In this document: one piece after another, positions 55,450 through 63,592 of the stretch
How positions within the stretch are numbered: position 1 is the stretch's first letter
Layout of the letters: each line of letters begins with the position of its first letter
Source of the DNA: Palsa-465 sp963800475
GTDB taxonomy: Bacteria > Actinomycetota > Thermoleophilia > Solirubrobacterales > Solirubrobacteraceae
Assembly: GCA_963800475.1 (NCBI GenBank)
Contig: CAWDAZ010000003.1
Location: forward strand, 248,001 to 312,000
Length of the DNA: 64,000 nt
Direction: 5' to 3'
Notes under the pieces: generated by a model
The model's input: the letters and a program-made list of their open reading frames with translations, nothing else
The model's database searches: none
Told to the model about the DNA's origin: nothing
Translations under genes and position numbers: made by a program

Positions 55450-57063
55450 CTACAACCCCTGCAAAGTGACCGTGCGCCCGGCGACGAAGCCCTCTCCGCC
55501 GGTGACCTCGTCGAGCACCTCGTGCGGAACCGGGGAGTCGGTGGTGATCACCATCGCGGCGAGGCCTCGCTCGGCTGCATGCGTGTCGTCGGGCGCTCGC
55601 CCAACGGCCGCGGACACGATGTTGATTCCGTGGGCGCCGAAGATCGTCCCGACGCGGCCGATCATCCCGGGAAGGTCCTGATACCGCAGCAGCGTCACGT
55701 TCTCCTCGAGCTGCACATCGAATCGCTGGCCCCACGCCTCGAGCAGATGCGGCCGGTGGCGTCGTCCGATGACCGTGCCGACCACCCGCACGCTCTCATC
55801 TCCCGAGCTCACCGTCACTCGGATCAGGTCGGTGTAGTCGCGTGCGCCGGTGCGCTTCGTCTCCTCGATCTCGATCCCGCGCTCCTCGGCCATCGCCGGC
55901 GCGTTCACCTCGTTGACGTCCTCCTCGGTGTGGCCGCGCAGCACGCCGAGCAGGACCTGGATCGACAGCAGGCGCGTATCGCGCTCGGCGATCCGGCCCA
56001 GGAACTCCGCGTGCACCCGGTCGATCGACGAGCCCCGGGCGAGCTCGGTCACGATGCGTCCGAGCGCCCGGCACAGCGACACGAACGGGCCCAGTGCCTC
56101 CATATCCTCGCTCGATACGGCCGGGACGTTGACGGCGCTCGTCACCACGCCGCCGGTGAGTGCGGCGATCACCTGCTCGGCGGCCTGGTAGCCGGCGCGG
56201 TCGGTGGCTTCGGCGGTCGATGCCCCGAGGTGCGGCGTGGCGATCACGTTCGGATAGTCGAACAGCGGATGCTCGGTGGCCGGCTCCTCGTTGAACACGT
56301 CGAGCGCGGCGCCGGCGACCTTGCCGGAATCGAGCGCCGCCTTCAGATCCTCCTCGACCACCAGCGGCCCGCGGGCGACGTTGAGGATCCGGACCCCGTC
56401 CTTGCATTTCGCGAGCGCGTCCGCGTTGAGCCACCCCTTGGTGTCGGGAGTGTTGGGCAGATGCAGGGTCAAGAAGTCGGCGGCCGCGTACAGATCGTCG
56501 GGCGAGTCCGCCTTCTCGACCCCGAGCTCGCGGTAGCGCTCGCTCGACACGTACGGGTCGAACGCGACCACGTGCATCCCGAAACCGCGCGCGCGCTGCG
56601 CGACGAGCTGGCCAATCCTCCCGAACCCCAGAATTCCGAGCACCTTCTCGTACAGCTCGATCCCGGAGAACTTGGAGCGCTCCCAGGCGCCGCCGGTCAG
56701 CGACGCGTGGGCCTGCGGGATGTTGCGGGCCAGCGCGAGCAGCAGCGCCATCGTGTGCTCGGCGGCGGTCACGACGTTGGACTGCGGCGCGTTGGCGACC
56801 ACGATCCCCCGCTTGGTCGCGGCGGGCACGTCGACGTTGTCGACCCCGACCCCGGCGCGCCCGATCGCCCTGAGGCTTCCGGCGCGTTCGATCAGCGCCG
56901 CGTTCAGCTTCGTCCCTGACCGGATCAGGATTCCCTCGTAGTCGCCGATCCGGTCCGCCAGCTCGTCGGGCGACCAGCCGTTCGCGACGTCGACGTCGAA
57001 GTGCTGCTCGAGCAGCTCGACGCCGGACCTACCGATGTTCTCTGCGACCAGGACGCGAGTCAT
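55450..57063 (-). CDS. serA: D-3-phosphoglycerate dehydrogenase SerA (long form)
   Basis: 537 residues. NAD-dependent first step of serine synthesis. N-terminal catalytic halves flank the Rossmann fold with GILGFGRIGQLVAQRA and the family motifs NVARGPLVVEEDL and VIATPHLGASTAEA; the C-terminal 200 residues comprise the intervening (ASB) domain and an ACT domain (LPGMIGRVGTIFGAHGINIVS) that binds serine. This long form is regulated allosterically. The ATG overlaps the serC stop by 4 bp, so serC and serA form an operon. Confidence 0.95.
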   Translation of the reverse strand: MTRVLVAENIGRSGVELLEQHFDVDVANGWSPDELADRIGDYEGILIRSGTKLNAALIERAGSLRAIGRAGVGVDNVDVPAATKRGIVVANAPQSNVVTAAEHTMALLLALARNIPQAHASLTGGAWERSKFSGIELYEKVLGILGFGRIGQLVAQRARGFGMHVVAFDPYVSSERYRELGVEKADSPDDLYAAADFLTLHLPNTPDTKGWLNADALAKCKDGVRILNVARGPLVVEEDLKAALDSGKVAGAALDVFNEEPATEHPLFDYPNVIATPHLGASTAEATDRAGYQAAEQVIAALTGGVVTSAVNVPAVSSEDMEALGPFVSLCRALGRIVTELARGSSIDRVHAEFLGRIAERDTRLLSIQVLLGVLRGHTEEDVNEVNAPAMAEERGIEIEETKRTGARDYTDLIRVTVSSGDESVRVVGTVIGRRHRPHLLEAWGQRFDVQLEENVTLLRYQDLPGMIGRVGTIFGAHGINIVSAAVGRAPDDTHAAERGLAAMVITTDSPVPHEVLDEVTGGEGFVAGRTVTLQGL

Positions 57064-58205
57064 GACCGCTCCAGTACCCAGTCGATGCACTCGGTGAGCG
57101 CCTGGACGTCCGCTGGATCGGTGGCCGGGAACATCGCGACCCGCAGCTGGTTTCGCCCCAGCTTGCGGTACGGCTCGACGTCGACGATCCCGTTCGCGCG
57201 CAGCGTCGCGGCGACCGCGGCGGCGTCGACCTCGTCCGAGAAATCGATTGTGCCGACGACCAGCGAGCGCTTGTCCGGATCGCGTACGAACGGCGTCGCC
57301 TGCGGGTTGCGCTCGGCCCACGCGTACAGGTGGCCGGATGACTCGGTCGTCCTCGCGACCATCGCGTCGAGGCCGCCCCCCGCGAGCATCCACTCGAGCT
57401 GGTCGGCGAGCAGCAGCAGCGTCGCGAGCGCAGGGGTGTTGTAGGTCTGGTCCTTGCGGGAGTTCTCGAGCGCGGTACGCAGCGACAGGAACTCGGGGAT
57501 CCACCGCTCGGGGCCGATCGTCGGCCGGTCGGTCGCGATTTCCTCGATCCGCTCGAGCGCGGCGGGACCGACCAGCGCCAGCCACAGCCCGCCATCGGAC
57601 GCGAAGCCCTTCTGGGGCGCGAAGTAGTAGACGTCGGCCTGGCTCGCGTCGAGCGGTAGCCCACCGGCGCCGGAGGTGGCGTCGATCAGCACCAGCGAGT
57701 CGCCCGCACCCGCCGGCCGGACGACGGGGACCATCACCCCCGTCGAGGTCTCGTTGTGCGCCCACCCGATCACGTCCGCGGACGCGTCGGCGACCGGGTC
57801 GGGAGCGTCACCCGGCTCGGACTCGACGACGATCGGGTCGGCCAGGAACGGGGCGCCGCGGGTCACGGCGGCAAACTTGCTCGAGAATTCTCCGTACGTC
57901 AGGTGCAGCGCGCGCTCGCGCACCAGGCCGCACGCCGCCGCGTCCCAGAACGCGGTCGTGCCGCCGTTTCCGAGCAGCACCTCGTAGCCGTCGGGCGCCG
58001 CGAACAGCTCGCCGAGGCCCGAGCGGACCCGAGCGACGAGCTCCTTGACGGGCTTCTGGCGATGCGAGGTGCCCATTATCGCGGCGCCGGCCCCGGCCAG
58101 GTTCCGCAGCTGCTCGGGGCGCACGCGCGAGGGCCCGGACCCGAACCGTCCGTCGGCGGGCTTCAGCTCCGTCGGGATCTGCAGGATGGTGGAGGACTCG
58201 GACAT
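57060..58205 (-). CDS. serC: Phosphoserine aminotransferase SerC (mycobacterial type)
   Basis: 381 residues. Fold-type I PLP enzyme that makes phosphoserine from phosphohydroxypyruvate and glutamate. Motifs: RFGSGPSRVRPEQL, ANAAIMGTSHRQKPVK-like turn, VLLGNGGTTAFWDAA, and the Schiff-base lysine in YFAPQKGFASDGG. The N-terminal extension and SSKF-region fit the SerC group found in Mycobacterium. The ATG at 58205 has GAGGAG 6 nt upstream and TACGTT further up. serB is not in this window. Confidence 0.95.
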   Translation of the reverse strand: MSESSTILQIPTELKPADGRFGSGPSRVRPEQLRNLAGAGAAIMGTSHRQKPVKELVARVRSGLGELFAAPDGYEVLLGNGGTTAFWDAAACGLVRERALHLTYGEFSSKFAAVTRGAPFLADPIVVESEPGDAPDPVADASADVIGWAHNETSTGVMVPVVRPAGAGDSLVLIDATSGAGGLPLDASQADVYYFAPQKGFASDGGLWLALVGPAALERIEEIATDRPTIGPERWIPEFLSLRTALENSRKDQTYNTPALATLLLLADQLEWMLAGGGLDAMVARTTESSGHLYAWAERNPQATPFVRDPDKRSLVVGTIDFSDEVDAAAVAATLRANGIVDVEPYRKLGRNQLRVAMFPATDPADVQALTECIDWVLERS

Positions 58206-58356
58206 GCGCGCTCCTCGAACGTAGCGGGTCTGCATGCCCAGGCGCGCGGCCGTTTCGTTGCCGCCGCTCCCCGGTGGTCCGTCCACCTTGCTCGCGCCAG
58301 TCACGACGGCCCGAGCAAGTCTAACGACGGGCGGCCGAAGCCGGGTGCGCCGCCGG

Positions 58357-58644
58357 CTAGCGCCGGGCGCCGGGTCCCATCGTGCGGCGGCTGCCACCCG
58401 CATCGCGGAGGTGCCGGATCCCCCACACGAGCAGCATCGTGAACAGGACCGACAGGATGATTCCCGGACCGTGCCATTTGAGCACGTACCACGAGAACAG
58501 GCCGGCGATGAACGTGCCCGACAGGCCGATCACCGCCGTCAGCCCGAGTCCCATCGGATCGCGCCCCGGGACCAGCAGCCGCGCGAGCCCCCCGACGATC
58601 AGCCCGGTGAAGAACAGAACGATCAGATACAGGAGCAGGCTCAT
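58357..58644 (-). CDS. GlsB/YeaQ/YmgE family small membrane protein
   Basis: 95 residues with three hydrophobic helices (about 3-22, 33-55, 60-78) and the family pattern GGLARLLVPGRDPMG followed by GLSGTFIAGL. The family is stress-induced and of unknown function, often annotated as transglycosylase-associated. A short basic tail ends the protein. It overlaps the upstream lipoprotein hydrolase by 4 bp (ATGA), so the two are co-translated. Confidence 0.88.
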   Translation of the reverse strand: MSLLLYLIVLFFTGLIVGGLARLLVPGRDPMGLGLTAVIGLSGTFIAGLFSWYVLKWHGPGIILSVLFTMLLVWGIRHLRDAGGSRRTMGPGARR

Positions 58645-59546
58645 GGATGAATCGTACTGCCGAGGAAGGCGTCAACGGCGTGGGTGAACACTGCGCGGTT
58701 CCCGAACAGGAACGCGTGCGCGCCCGGGTACACGATCAGCCGCGCCCCGGGGACCCGCGCGGCGATCCGGCTGAGGTTCACGGGCGGAACGACCGGGTCC
58801 TGGCGCCCGCCGGCGACCAGCGTCGGGATCCGGACCGCGGCGAGCTGGCAGTAATTGAGGTTGCTGCGCAGCCACGGGTCCTCGGCGTCCACCTGACGGC
58901 GCGTGGTCGCGGGCGGATCGTCGAAGTCGTCGGGGACCTCGCCGCTGTTACTCGCGGTGTCCAGGCGATGCAGGAACGCCCAGCCCTCGGCCTGGTGCTG
59001 CGGTGGATACAGCTCCTTCAGGATGTCGCGGTCGGGCGGGTTCGGCTCGCTGTCGATCGCCTGGGCCTGCGGGGTCCCGAGCACCGTCTGATCGCCTCCA
59101 GGGTTGGTCGCGGCGAGGATCAAGTGATCGAGCTGCGACGGGTGGCGGACCGCCAGGCGCTGCGCGACGAAACCCCCCATCGACCAGCCGAGCACGTCGG
59201 CGCGGCTCAGCCCGATCGCGCGCATGAAGGCCGCCGTCGCGTCGGCGAGCGAGTCGAACGTCCGCCCGTGCCAGGGGCCCGACAGCCCGATCCCGGGGTA
59301 GTCGAACAGGATCAGCCGGTGGCGCCGCGCCAGCAGCTCGAGCAGCGCCGGGTCCCACTCCGCCATCGTCGAGCCGGTCCCCACCAGCATCACCAGCGGC
59401 GATCCGGCGCCGCGCTCGTACCAAGCGATCTTCTCGCCGTGCACGCGGGCGAACCGGACCTCGGCGCGGAACGGCCGCGCGGCGCTCTGGCCGCAGCCGA
59501 GCAGCAGCGCGCTCGCGAACGCCAACACCCCCAGGCGGAATCTCAT
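58641..59546 (-). CDS. Lipoprotein alpha/beta hydrolase
   Basis: 301 residues. A lipobox (ALLLGCGQS, Cys at about 18) marks it as a lipoprotein. The alpha/beta-hydrolase core has the oxyanion region LVMLVGTGSTMAEW, the nucleophile elbow GWSMGGFV (Ser), an Asp near VAGGRQDPVV and the His in GAHAF. Activity could be esterase, haloalkane-type or peroxidase-type; not decidable. The ATG at 59546 lies 9 nt after TACGCT and next to the 4x23-bp repeat. It overlaps the GlsB-type gene at its 3' end. Confidence 0.88.
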   Translation of the reverse strand: MRFRLGVLAFASALLLGCGQSAARPFRAEVRFARVHGEKIAWYERGAGSPLVMLVGTGSTMAEWDPALLELLARRHRLILFDYPGIGLSGPWHGRTFDSLADATAAFMRAIGLSRADVLGWSMGGFVAQRLAVRHPSQLDHLILAATNPGGDQTVLGTPQAQAIDSEPNPPDRDILKELYPPQHQAEGWAFLHRLDTASNSGEVPDDFDDPPATTRRQVDAEDPWLRSNLNYCQLAAVRIPTLVAGGRQDPVVPPVNLSRIAARVPGARLIVYPGAHAFLFGNRAVFTHAVDAFLGSTIHP

Positions 59547-59555
59547 CCGCGGACA

Positions 59556-59561
59556 AGCGTA
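59556..59561 (-). promoter_or_regulatory. Putative -10 box for the lipoprotein hydrolase operon (TACGCT)
   Basis: TACGCT on the minus strand, 9 nt before the ATG at 59546. Confidence 0.35.
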
Positions 59562-59571
59562 CGGGACGGCC

Positions 59572-59663
59572 GGGCTCGGCCCGCCCCGTGCGACGGGCTC
59601 GGCCCGCCCCCTGCGACGGGCTCGGCCCGCCCCCTGCGACGGGCTCGGCCCGCCCCGTGCGAC
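59572..59663. repeat. Four tandem 23-bp repeats
   Basis: Units start at 59572, 59595, 59618 and 59641; each begins GGGCTCGGCCCGCCCC and ends TGCGAC. Units 1 and 4 carry G, and units 2 and 3 carry C, at one internal position. It sits between ilvC and the hydrolase promoter, covering nearly the whole gap. Confidence 0.9.
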
Positions 59664-59671
59664 GCGGGCGC

Positions 59672-60667
59672 CTACTCCTGGAACTCGGTGTCGATCCAGT
59701 CCATCTGCGCGCGAAGCTCCTTGCCGACCACCTCGACCTGATGCCCGGCCTGCTCCTCGCGCATGCGCTTGAAGTTCTCCTGGCCGGCGCGGTTCTCGGC
59801 GATCCACTCGCGCGCGAAGGACCCATCCTGGATCTCCCCGAGGAGCTCCTGCATGGCTTCGCGCGTGGCATCGGAAATGACACGCTTGCCACGTGTCAAA
59901 TCGCCGTACTCGGCGGTGTTGGAGATCGAGTAGCGCATCCCCGCGATCCCCTTCTCGTACATCAGGTCGACGATCAGCTTCAGCTCGTGCAGGCACTCGA
60001 AGTACGCCAGCCGCGGGTCGTACCCGGCTCCGACGAGCGTCTCGTAGCCCGCCCGGACGAGCTCGGTGACTCCACCGCACAGCACCGCCTGCTCGCCAAA
60101 CAGGTCGGTCTCGGTCTCGTCCTTGAAAGTCGTCTCGATCACCCCGCCGCGCGTGCAGCCGATCCCCTTCGCGTAGGCGAGCGCAAGGTTCAGCGCGTTG
60201 CCGCTCGCGTCCTGCTCGACGGCGACCAGCCCCGGGACCCCCGAGCCCTCCAGGAACTGGCGGCGCACGAGGTGGCCCGGGCCCTTCGGCGCGACCAACG
60301 CTACGTCAACATCAGACGGTGTTTCGACCTCTTTGTAGTGGATCGAGAAGCCATGCCCGAACAGCAGCATGTTGCCGGCGTCGATCCCGCCACGGACGCT
60401 CGACTGCCACACCTCGCGATGCAGCTCGTCGGGGACGAGCATCATCACGAGGTCGCCCTCGGCCGCGGCATCGGCGGGGTCCGCGACTCGGAGCCCGTGC
60501 TCGCGCGCCTTCGCAACGCTGCTCGAGTCCGACCGCAGCCCGACGACCACGTCGACCCCGGAGTCCTTGAGGTTCAGAGAATGGGCGTGGCCCTGCGAGC
60601 CGTACCCGATGATCGCGACGGTCTTGCCGTCGAGGAGCTGAAGGTCTGCGTCGTCGTCATAGAACAT
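59672..60667 (-). CDS. ilvC: Ketol-acid reductoisomerase IlvC (class I)
   Basis: 331 residues, the class I length. NADPH-dependent isomeroreductase for valine, leucine and isoleucine. Rossmann loop IIGYGSQGHAHSLNLKDSG, PKGPGHLVRR, the Mg ligands in DETETDLFGEQAVLCGG and a C-terminal knotted helical domain (YEKGIAGMRYSISNTAEYG). The ATG at 60667 (MFYDDDADLQLL) is chosen because a TACGCT box lies 8 nt upstream and the added N-terminal in-frame sequence is not family-like. ilvB/ilvN are absent from this window. Confidence 0.96.
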   Translation of the reverse strand: MFYDDDADLQLLDGKTVAIIGYGSQGHAHSLNLKDSGVDVVVGLRSDSSSVAKAREHGLRVADPADAAAEGDLVMMLVPDELHREVWQSSVRGGIDAGNMLLFGHGFSIHYKEVETPSDVDVALVAPKGPGHLVRRQFLEGSGVPGLVAVEQDASGNALNLALAYAKGIGCTRGGVIETTFKDETETDLFGEQAVLCGGVTELVRAGYETLVGAGYDPRLAYFECLHELKLIVDLMYEKGIAGMRYSISNTAEYGDLTRGKRVISDATREAMQELLGEIQDGSFAREWIAENRAGQENFKRMREEQAGHQVEVVGKELRAQMDWIDTEFQE

Positions 60668-60675
60668 GGCGCGTG

Positions 60676-60681
60676 AGCGTA
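60676..60681 (-). promoter_or_regulatory. Putative -10 box for ilvC (TACGCT)
   Basis: TACGCT on the minus strand, 8 nt before the ATG, in the 28-bp gap after the methyltransferase gene. Confidence 0.4.
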
Positions 60682-60695
60682 GCTGCTCGGTGCGG

Positions 60696-61538
60696 CTAGG
60701 CGCTGGCGGCGGCGCCGAACGAGCACGCCGGGAACCGCAGCGTCCCATCTGCGGTCAAGAACGGCTCGACCAGCTCGGCGATCCTTGCGGTGACGGACGC
60801 CCACTCCTCGTCCGACAGGCGTTCGCGAACCTCCGCGAACGGGCTCGACAGGTCGAGCGTCCCGCGCACGTACTCCTCGGCCCCCGGATCCAAGCGCGAC
60901 AGCTCGAGCGGCTCGACGGTCACCTCGGTGAACCCCGCGTCCTCGAACAACCCGCGCAGCTTGCCGGCGTCGGCCAGCACGAACATGCCCGGGGCGTTCG
61001 GGTCGGGCGGCTCGACATGGCCCAGCTCGATCAGCGCGCGGGTCGGGATCGTAGCCCACGGATTGCGCTCGGGCTCTGCCCATACCGCCAGCGCGGCGCG
61101 CCCGCCCGGCCTCAGCACGCGGCGCAGCTCGCGCAGTGCGGCCTGCGGATCGGGGGCGAACATCAGTCCCCACCGGCACAGAGCGGCATCGACGCTGGCG
61201 GCCTCGAGGTCGATCCACTGCAGGTCGAGCTGCTTGAAGTCGACGTTCTCGATCCCCAGCTTCTGCGCTCGTTCACGCGCGATATCGAGCATCGGCTCGG
61301 CGACGTCAGTCGACAGCAGCGTGCCGCCCGGATTGACGAGCTCGGCGGCCATGAACCCCGTGTCACCGGGTCCCGCGGCCAGCTCGAGAATCCGCTGGCC
61401 GGGCTGCAGTCGGAGCTGATCGATCATCCAGGCCGAGACGGGCATCCCGAACGTGCGGACCTCGTCGGCGCGCTTAGACCAGCCGGTGGCCGCGCGCTGC
61501 CAGCGCTCGAGCATCGTCGCGTCCTGGTCGTCGGCCAT
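60696..61538 (-). CDS. SAM-dependent methyltransferase of unknown substrate
   Basis: 280 residues. Class I methyltransferase: ILELAAGPGDTGFMAAEL as the SAM loop, LLSTDVAEPMLDIAR, VDAALCRWGLMFAPDPQAAL and LRPGGRAALAVW. This pattern is seen in ubiE-like/small-molecule methyltransferases. The ATG at 61538 overlaps the MerR stop by 1 nt (TGATG), so it is the second gene of a MerR-led unit and the likely target of that regulator. Confidence 0.82.
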   Translation of the reverse strand: MADDQDATMLERWQRAATGWSKRADEVRTFGMPVSAWMIDQLRLQPGQRILELAAGPGDTGFMAAELVNPGGTLLSTDVAEPMLDIARERAQKLGIENVDFKQLDLQWIDLEAASVDAALCRWGLMFAPDPQAALRELRRVLRPGGRAALAVWAEPERNPWATIPTRALIELGHVEPPDPNAPGMFVLADAGKLRGLFEDAGFTEVTVEPLELSRLDPGAEEYVRGTLDLSSPFAEVRERLSDEEWASVTARIAELVEPFLTADGTLRFPACSFGAAASA

Positions 61539-62326
61539 CAGTGCTTGTGCTCCGAGAGGCGGCGCGTGATCTCCGCGAACGCGCCCTCGATCTCGACGCT
61601 CATCGCCTGCTCGAAGATCGTCGCCACCGCCTCTCCGGCCGCCGGGCGCAGACGCTCGACCGCGTCCTCGATGTCTGGCCAGCGGTCGATCGGCATGTCC
61701 GCCCGGGCGAACGGCTTCCACACCTCGGTGATGAACAGCTTCACGAACGACCTCGACACCGACGCACAGTGTCGGTTGATCTCGGCGATCACCGACAGCG
61801 CCGCCGCAAGCGGGATCCCGCTCTTCACGGCCTCGTCGCCGACGGCGAGCAGCGACGGGTTCGGCGCCTCGTAGCTGTCGCCGCCGAGCGGGATCAGCAC
61901 CCCGAGCTTGACGGCTCGCGCGAGTACCTCGCGGCCCTCCCTGGGGTCCTCGATCTTGAACCGTTCGCCGAGCTCGACGGCGGTCAGCGTCTCCGGCGAG
62001 GCGGCTTCGGCGTTCGCCGTCAGCGACTGGCGGACGCGCAGCAGCCGCTCGGCGGTCCCGTGCGTGTCCTCGAGCAGCCGCTTGATCCCGCCGAGGTTGA
62101 ACCCCTCCTCCTGGAGGTCGCGGATCAGCCGCAGCTGCGCGAGGTGCTCGGGCCCGTAATACCCGACCCGTGCCCGCACCTCAGGCGGCGCGAGCAACCC
62201 ACGAGCCTGGTGCGAGCGGATGTTGCGCACCGACATCCCGGTCTCGCCGGCGAGCTGCTCGATCGTCAGCCGATTTGGCGAGTCCTCGCCAGACGGGACC
62301 GCTTCGAGCTGGCGGGCGGTGGCCAC
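61538..62326 (-). CDS. MerR-family transcriptional regulator
   Basis: 262 residues. N-terminal winged helix-turn-helix of the MerR type (about residues 18-85: LTIEQLAGETGMSVRNIRSHQARGLL and GYYGPEHLAQLRLIRDLQEEGFNLGGI) followed by a long effector region of unknown type, about 170 residues, rich in helices. The start is a GTG, 6 nt after a TATGAT box (62333-62338). It overlaps the methyltransferase by 1 nt, and could sense and regulate the methyl acceptor or its precursor; this is inference. Confidence 0.88.
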   Translation of the reverse strand: MATARQLEAVPSGEDSPNRLTIEQLAGETGMSVRNIRSHQARGLLAPPEVRARVGYYGPEHLAQLRLIRDLQEEGFNLGGIKRLLEDTHGTAERLLRVRQSLTANAEAASPETLTAVELGERFKIEDPREGREVLARAVKLGVLIPLGGDSYEAPNPSLLAVGDEAVKSGIPLAAALSVIAEINRHCASVSRSFVKLFITEVWKPFARADMPIDRWPDIEDAVERLRPAAGEAVATIFEQAMSVEIEGAFAEITRRLSEHKH

Positions 62327-62332
62327 GGGAGG

Positions 62333-62338
62333 ATCATA
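62333..62338 (-). promoter_or_regulatory. Putative -10 box for the merR operon (TATGAT)
   Basis: TATGAT on the minus strand, 6 nt before the GTG at 62326. It lies in the 15-bp gap after menE. Confidence 0.4.
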
Positions 62339-62341
62339 CGG

Positions 62342-63568
62342 TCACGCCAGCTCGCGACGCAGAATCTTGCCCGACTCGGTGCGGGGGAGCCGCTCGACGA
62401 ACTCGAACGCCTTGGGGACCTTGAAGCGCGCCAGCCGCTCGGCGCAGAATGCCCGCAGCGCCTCGGGATCGGCGGCCTCGCCGTCACCCAGCACGACCGC
62501 CGCGACTAGCGCCTCGCCCCACTCCTGATCGGGTCGCCCGAACACCCCGGCGTCGGCGATCGCGGGATGTTCGAGCAGCACCGCCTCGACCTCAACGGGC
62601 GCGACGTTCTCGCCGCCTGTGACGATCGTGTCGGCCTTGCGACCGGCGATCATGAGCCGCGCACGGTCGTCGAAGCTGCCGAGGTCGCCCGTGTGCAGCC
62701 AGCCCTGCTCGTCGCGCGCCGCCGGCGCGACGATCGGACCCCGCACGAGGATCTCCCCCTCGGGGCCCTCGAGCCGCACCTCGACGCCCGTCAGCGGCCA
62801 CCCGAACGTCGCGATCTGCGAGCACGCCTCTGTCATCCCGTAGGTCGGCGCGACCGGCACCCCGGCCGCCCGTGCGCGGTCCAGCAGCGCGGGCGGTATC
62901 GGACCGCCTCCGAGCAGCGCCCAGCGGAGCGTCGGGGGCCGCTCGAGTCCCGCGTCGAGCAGTCGCGAGAGCATCGTCGGCACCAGCGAGACGATCGTGA
63001 TCCGCCGCGCCGGGTCCATCAGCTCGTCCATCACCCGCCCGGCGTCGAAGCGGCCGTGGAGGACAGCGGTGGTCGCGTAGATCGCGCTGCGGATCGGGAT
63101 CGAGAGCCCGCCGATGTGGGTCAGCGGCATCGGGCACAGCCACCGCTCGGCCGAGTCGAGCCCGAGCGCGACCGCCGAGCCGAGCGCGCTTGCCCGGAAG
63201 TTCGCTTCCGACAGCTCGACCGGCCTCGCCGCCGCGGTCGTCCCGGACGTGTGCAGTACCGCGACCGTCCCGGGCGTCGTGTCGCCGCCGCGAGCCCACG
63301 ACTCCTGCTCAGCGGTCGTCAGCCGCAGGTCGATCGGGACCGCGGCGGCCCCCGCCAGCAGGCAGGCGTGGAGCGAGATCACGAACTCGACCGGGTCCGG
63401 GTCCAGGAGCGGCACCCGGCGGCCCGGCTCGACGCCGTCCGAGCGCCTCGTCCGGCACCGCGCGGCCGCGGCGTCGGCCAGCTCTGTATAGGTAAGGGTC
63501 CGCTCGGGCCCCTCGATCGCCACGCGATCGGGCTGCTTGGCGGCGGCGTCGTCGACCCAGGTGCCCAT
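62342..63568 (-). CDS. menE: o-Succinylbenzoate-CoA ligase MenE
   Basis: 408 residues, a compact ANL-type ligase in menaquinone synthesis; it activates o-succinylbenzoate with ATP and CoA. C-domain motifs GWLHTGDLGSF, GRKADTIVTGGENVAP and the catalytic Lys in TESGKILRREL are intact. The P-loop reads HTSGTTAAARPV, with Arg-Pro in place of the usual PKG. The divergent menB neighbour and the shape of its N-terminus support MenE over other acyl-CoA ligases. The ATG is 6 nt after TACCTT. Confidence 0.88.
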   Translation of the reverse strand: MGTWVDDAAAKQPDRVAIEGPERTLTYTELADAAAARCRTRRSDGVEPGRRVPLLDPDPVEFVISLHACLLAGAAAVPIDLRLTTAEQESWARGGDTTPGTVAVLHTSGTTAAARPVELSEANFRASALGSAVALGLDSAERWLCPMPLTHIGGLSIPIRSAIYATTAVLHGRFDAGRVMDELMDPARRITIVSLVPTMLSRLLDAGLERPPTLRWALLGGGPIPPALLDRARAAGVPVAPTYGMTEACSQIATFGWPLTGVEVRLEGPEGEILVRGPIVAPAARDEQGWLHTGDLGSFDDRARLMIAGRKADTIVTGGENVAPVEVEAVLLEHPAIADAGVFGRPDQEWGEALVAAVVLGDGEAADPEALRAFCAERLARFKVPKAFEFVERLPRTESGKILRRELA

Positions 63569-63592
63569 CCAACAAAGGTAGTCTCAGGCTGC
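63569..63592. promoter_or_regulatory. Overlapping divergent promoters of menE and menB
   Basis: 24 bp between the starts. -10 of menE (TACCTT, 63575-63580, minus) and of menB (TAGTCT, 63579-63584, plus) share 2 bp. An ATGACG-like -35 for menE falls inside menB at 63598-63603. Simultaneous occupation of both promoters seems impossible. Confidence 0.5.

Noticed and set aside
57066..57765. N-terminal extension of serA over serC
   Set aside because: Low-complexity Arg/Gly-rich sequence antisense/out of frame to serC; the serA ATG overlaps the serC stop.
59572..59663. CRISPR array
   Set aside because: Units are contiguous with no spacers, and no cas genes are nearby; called a tandem repeat.
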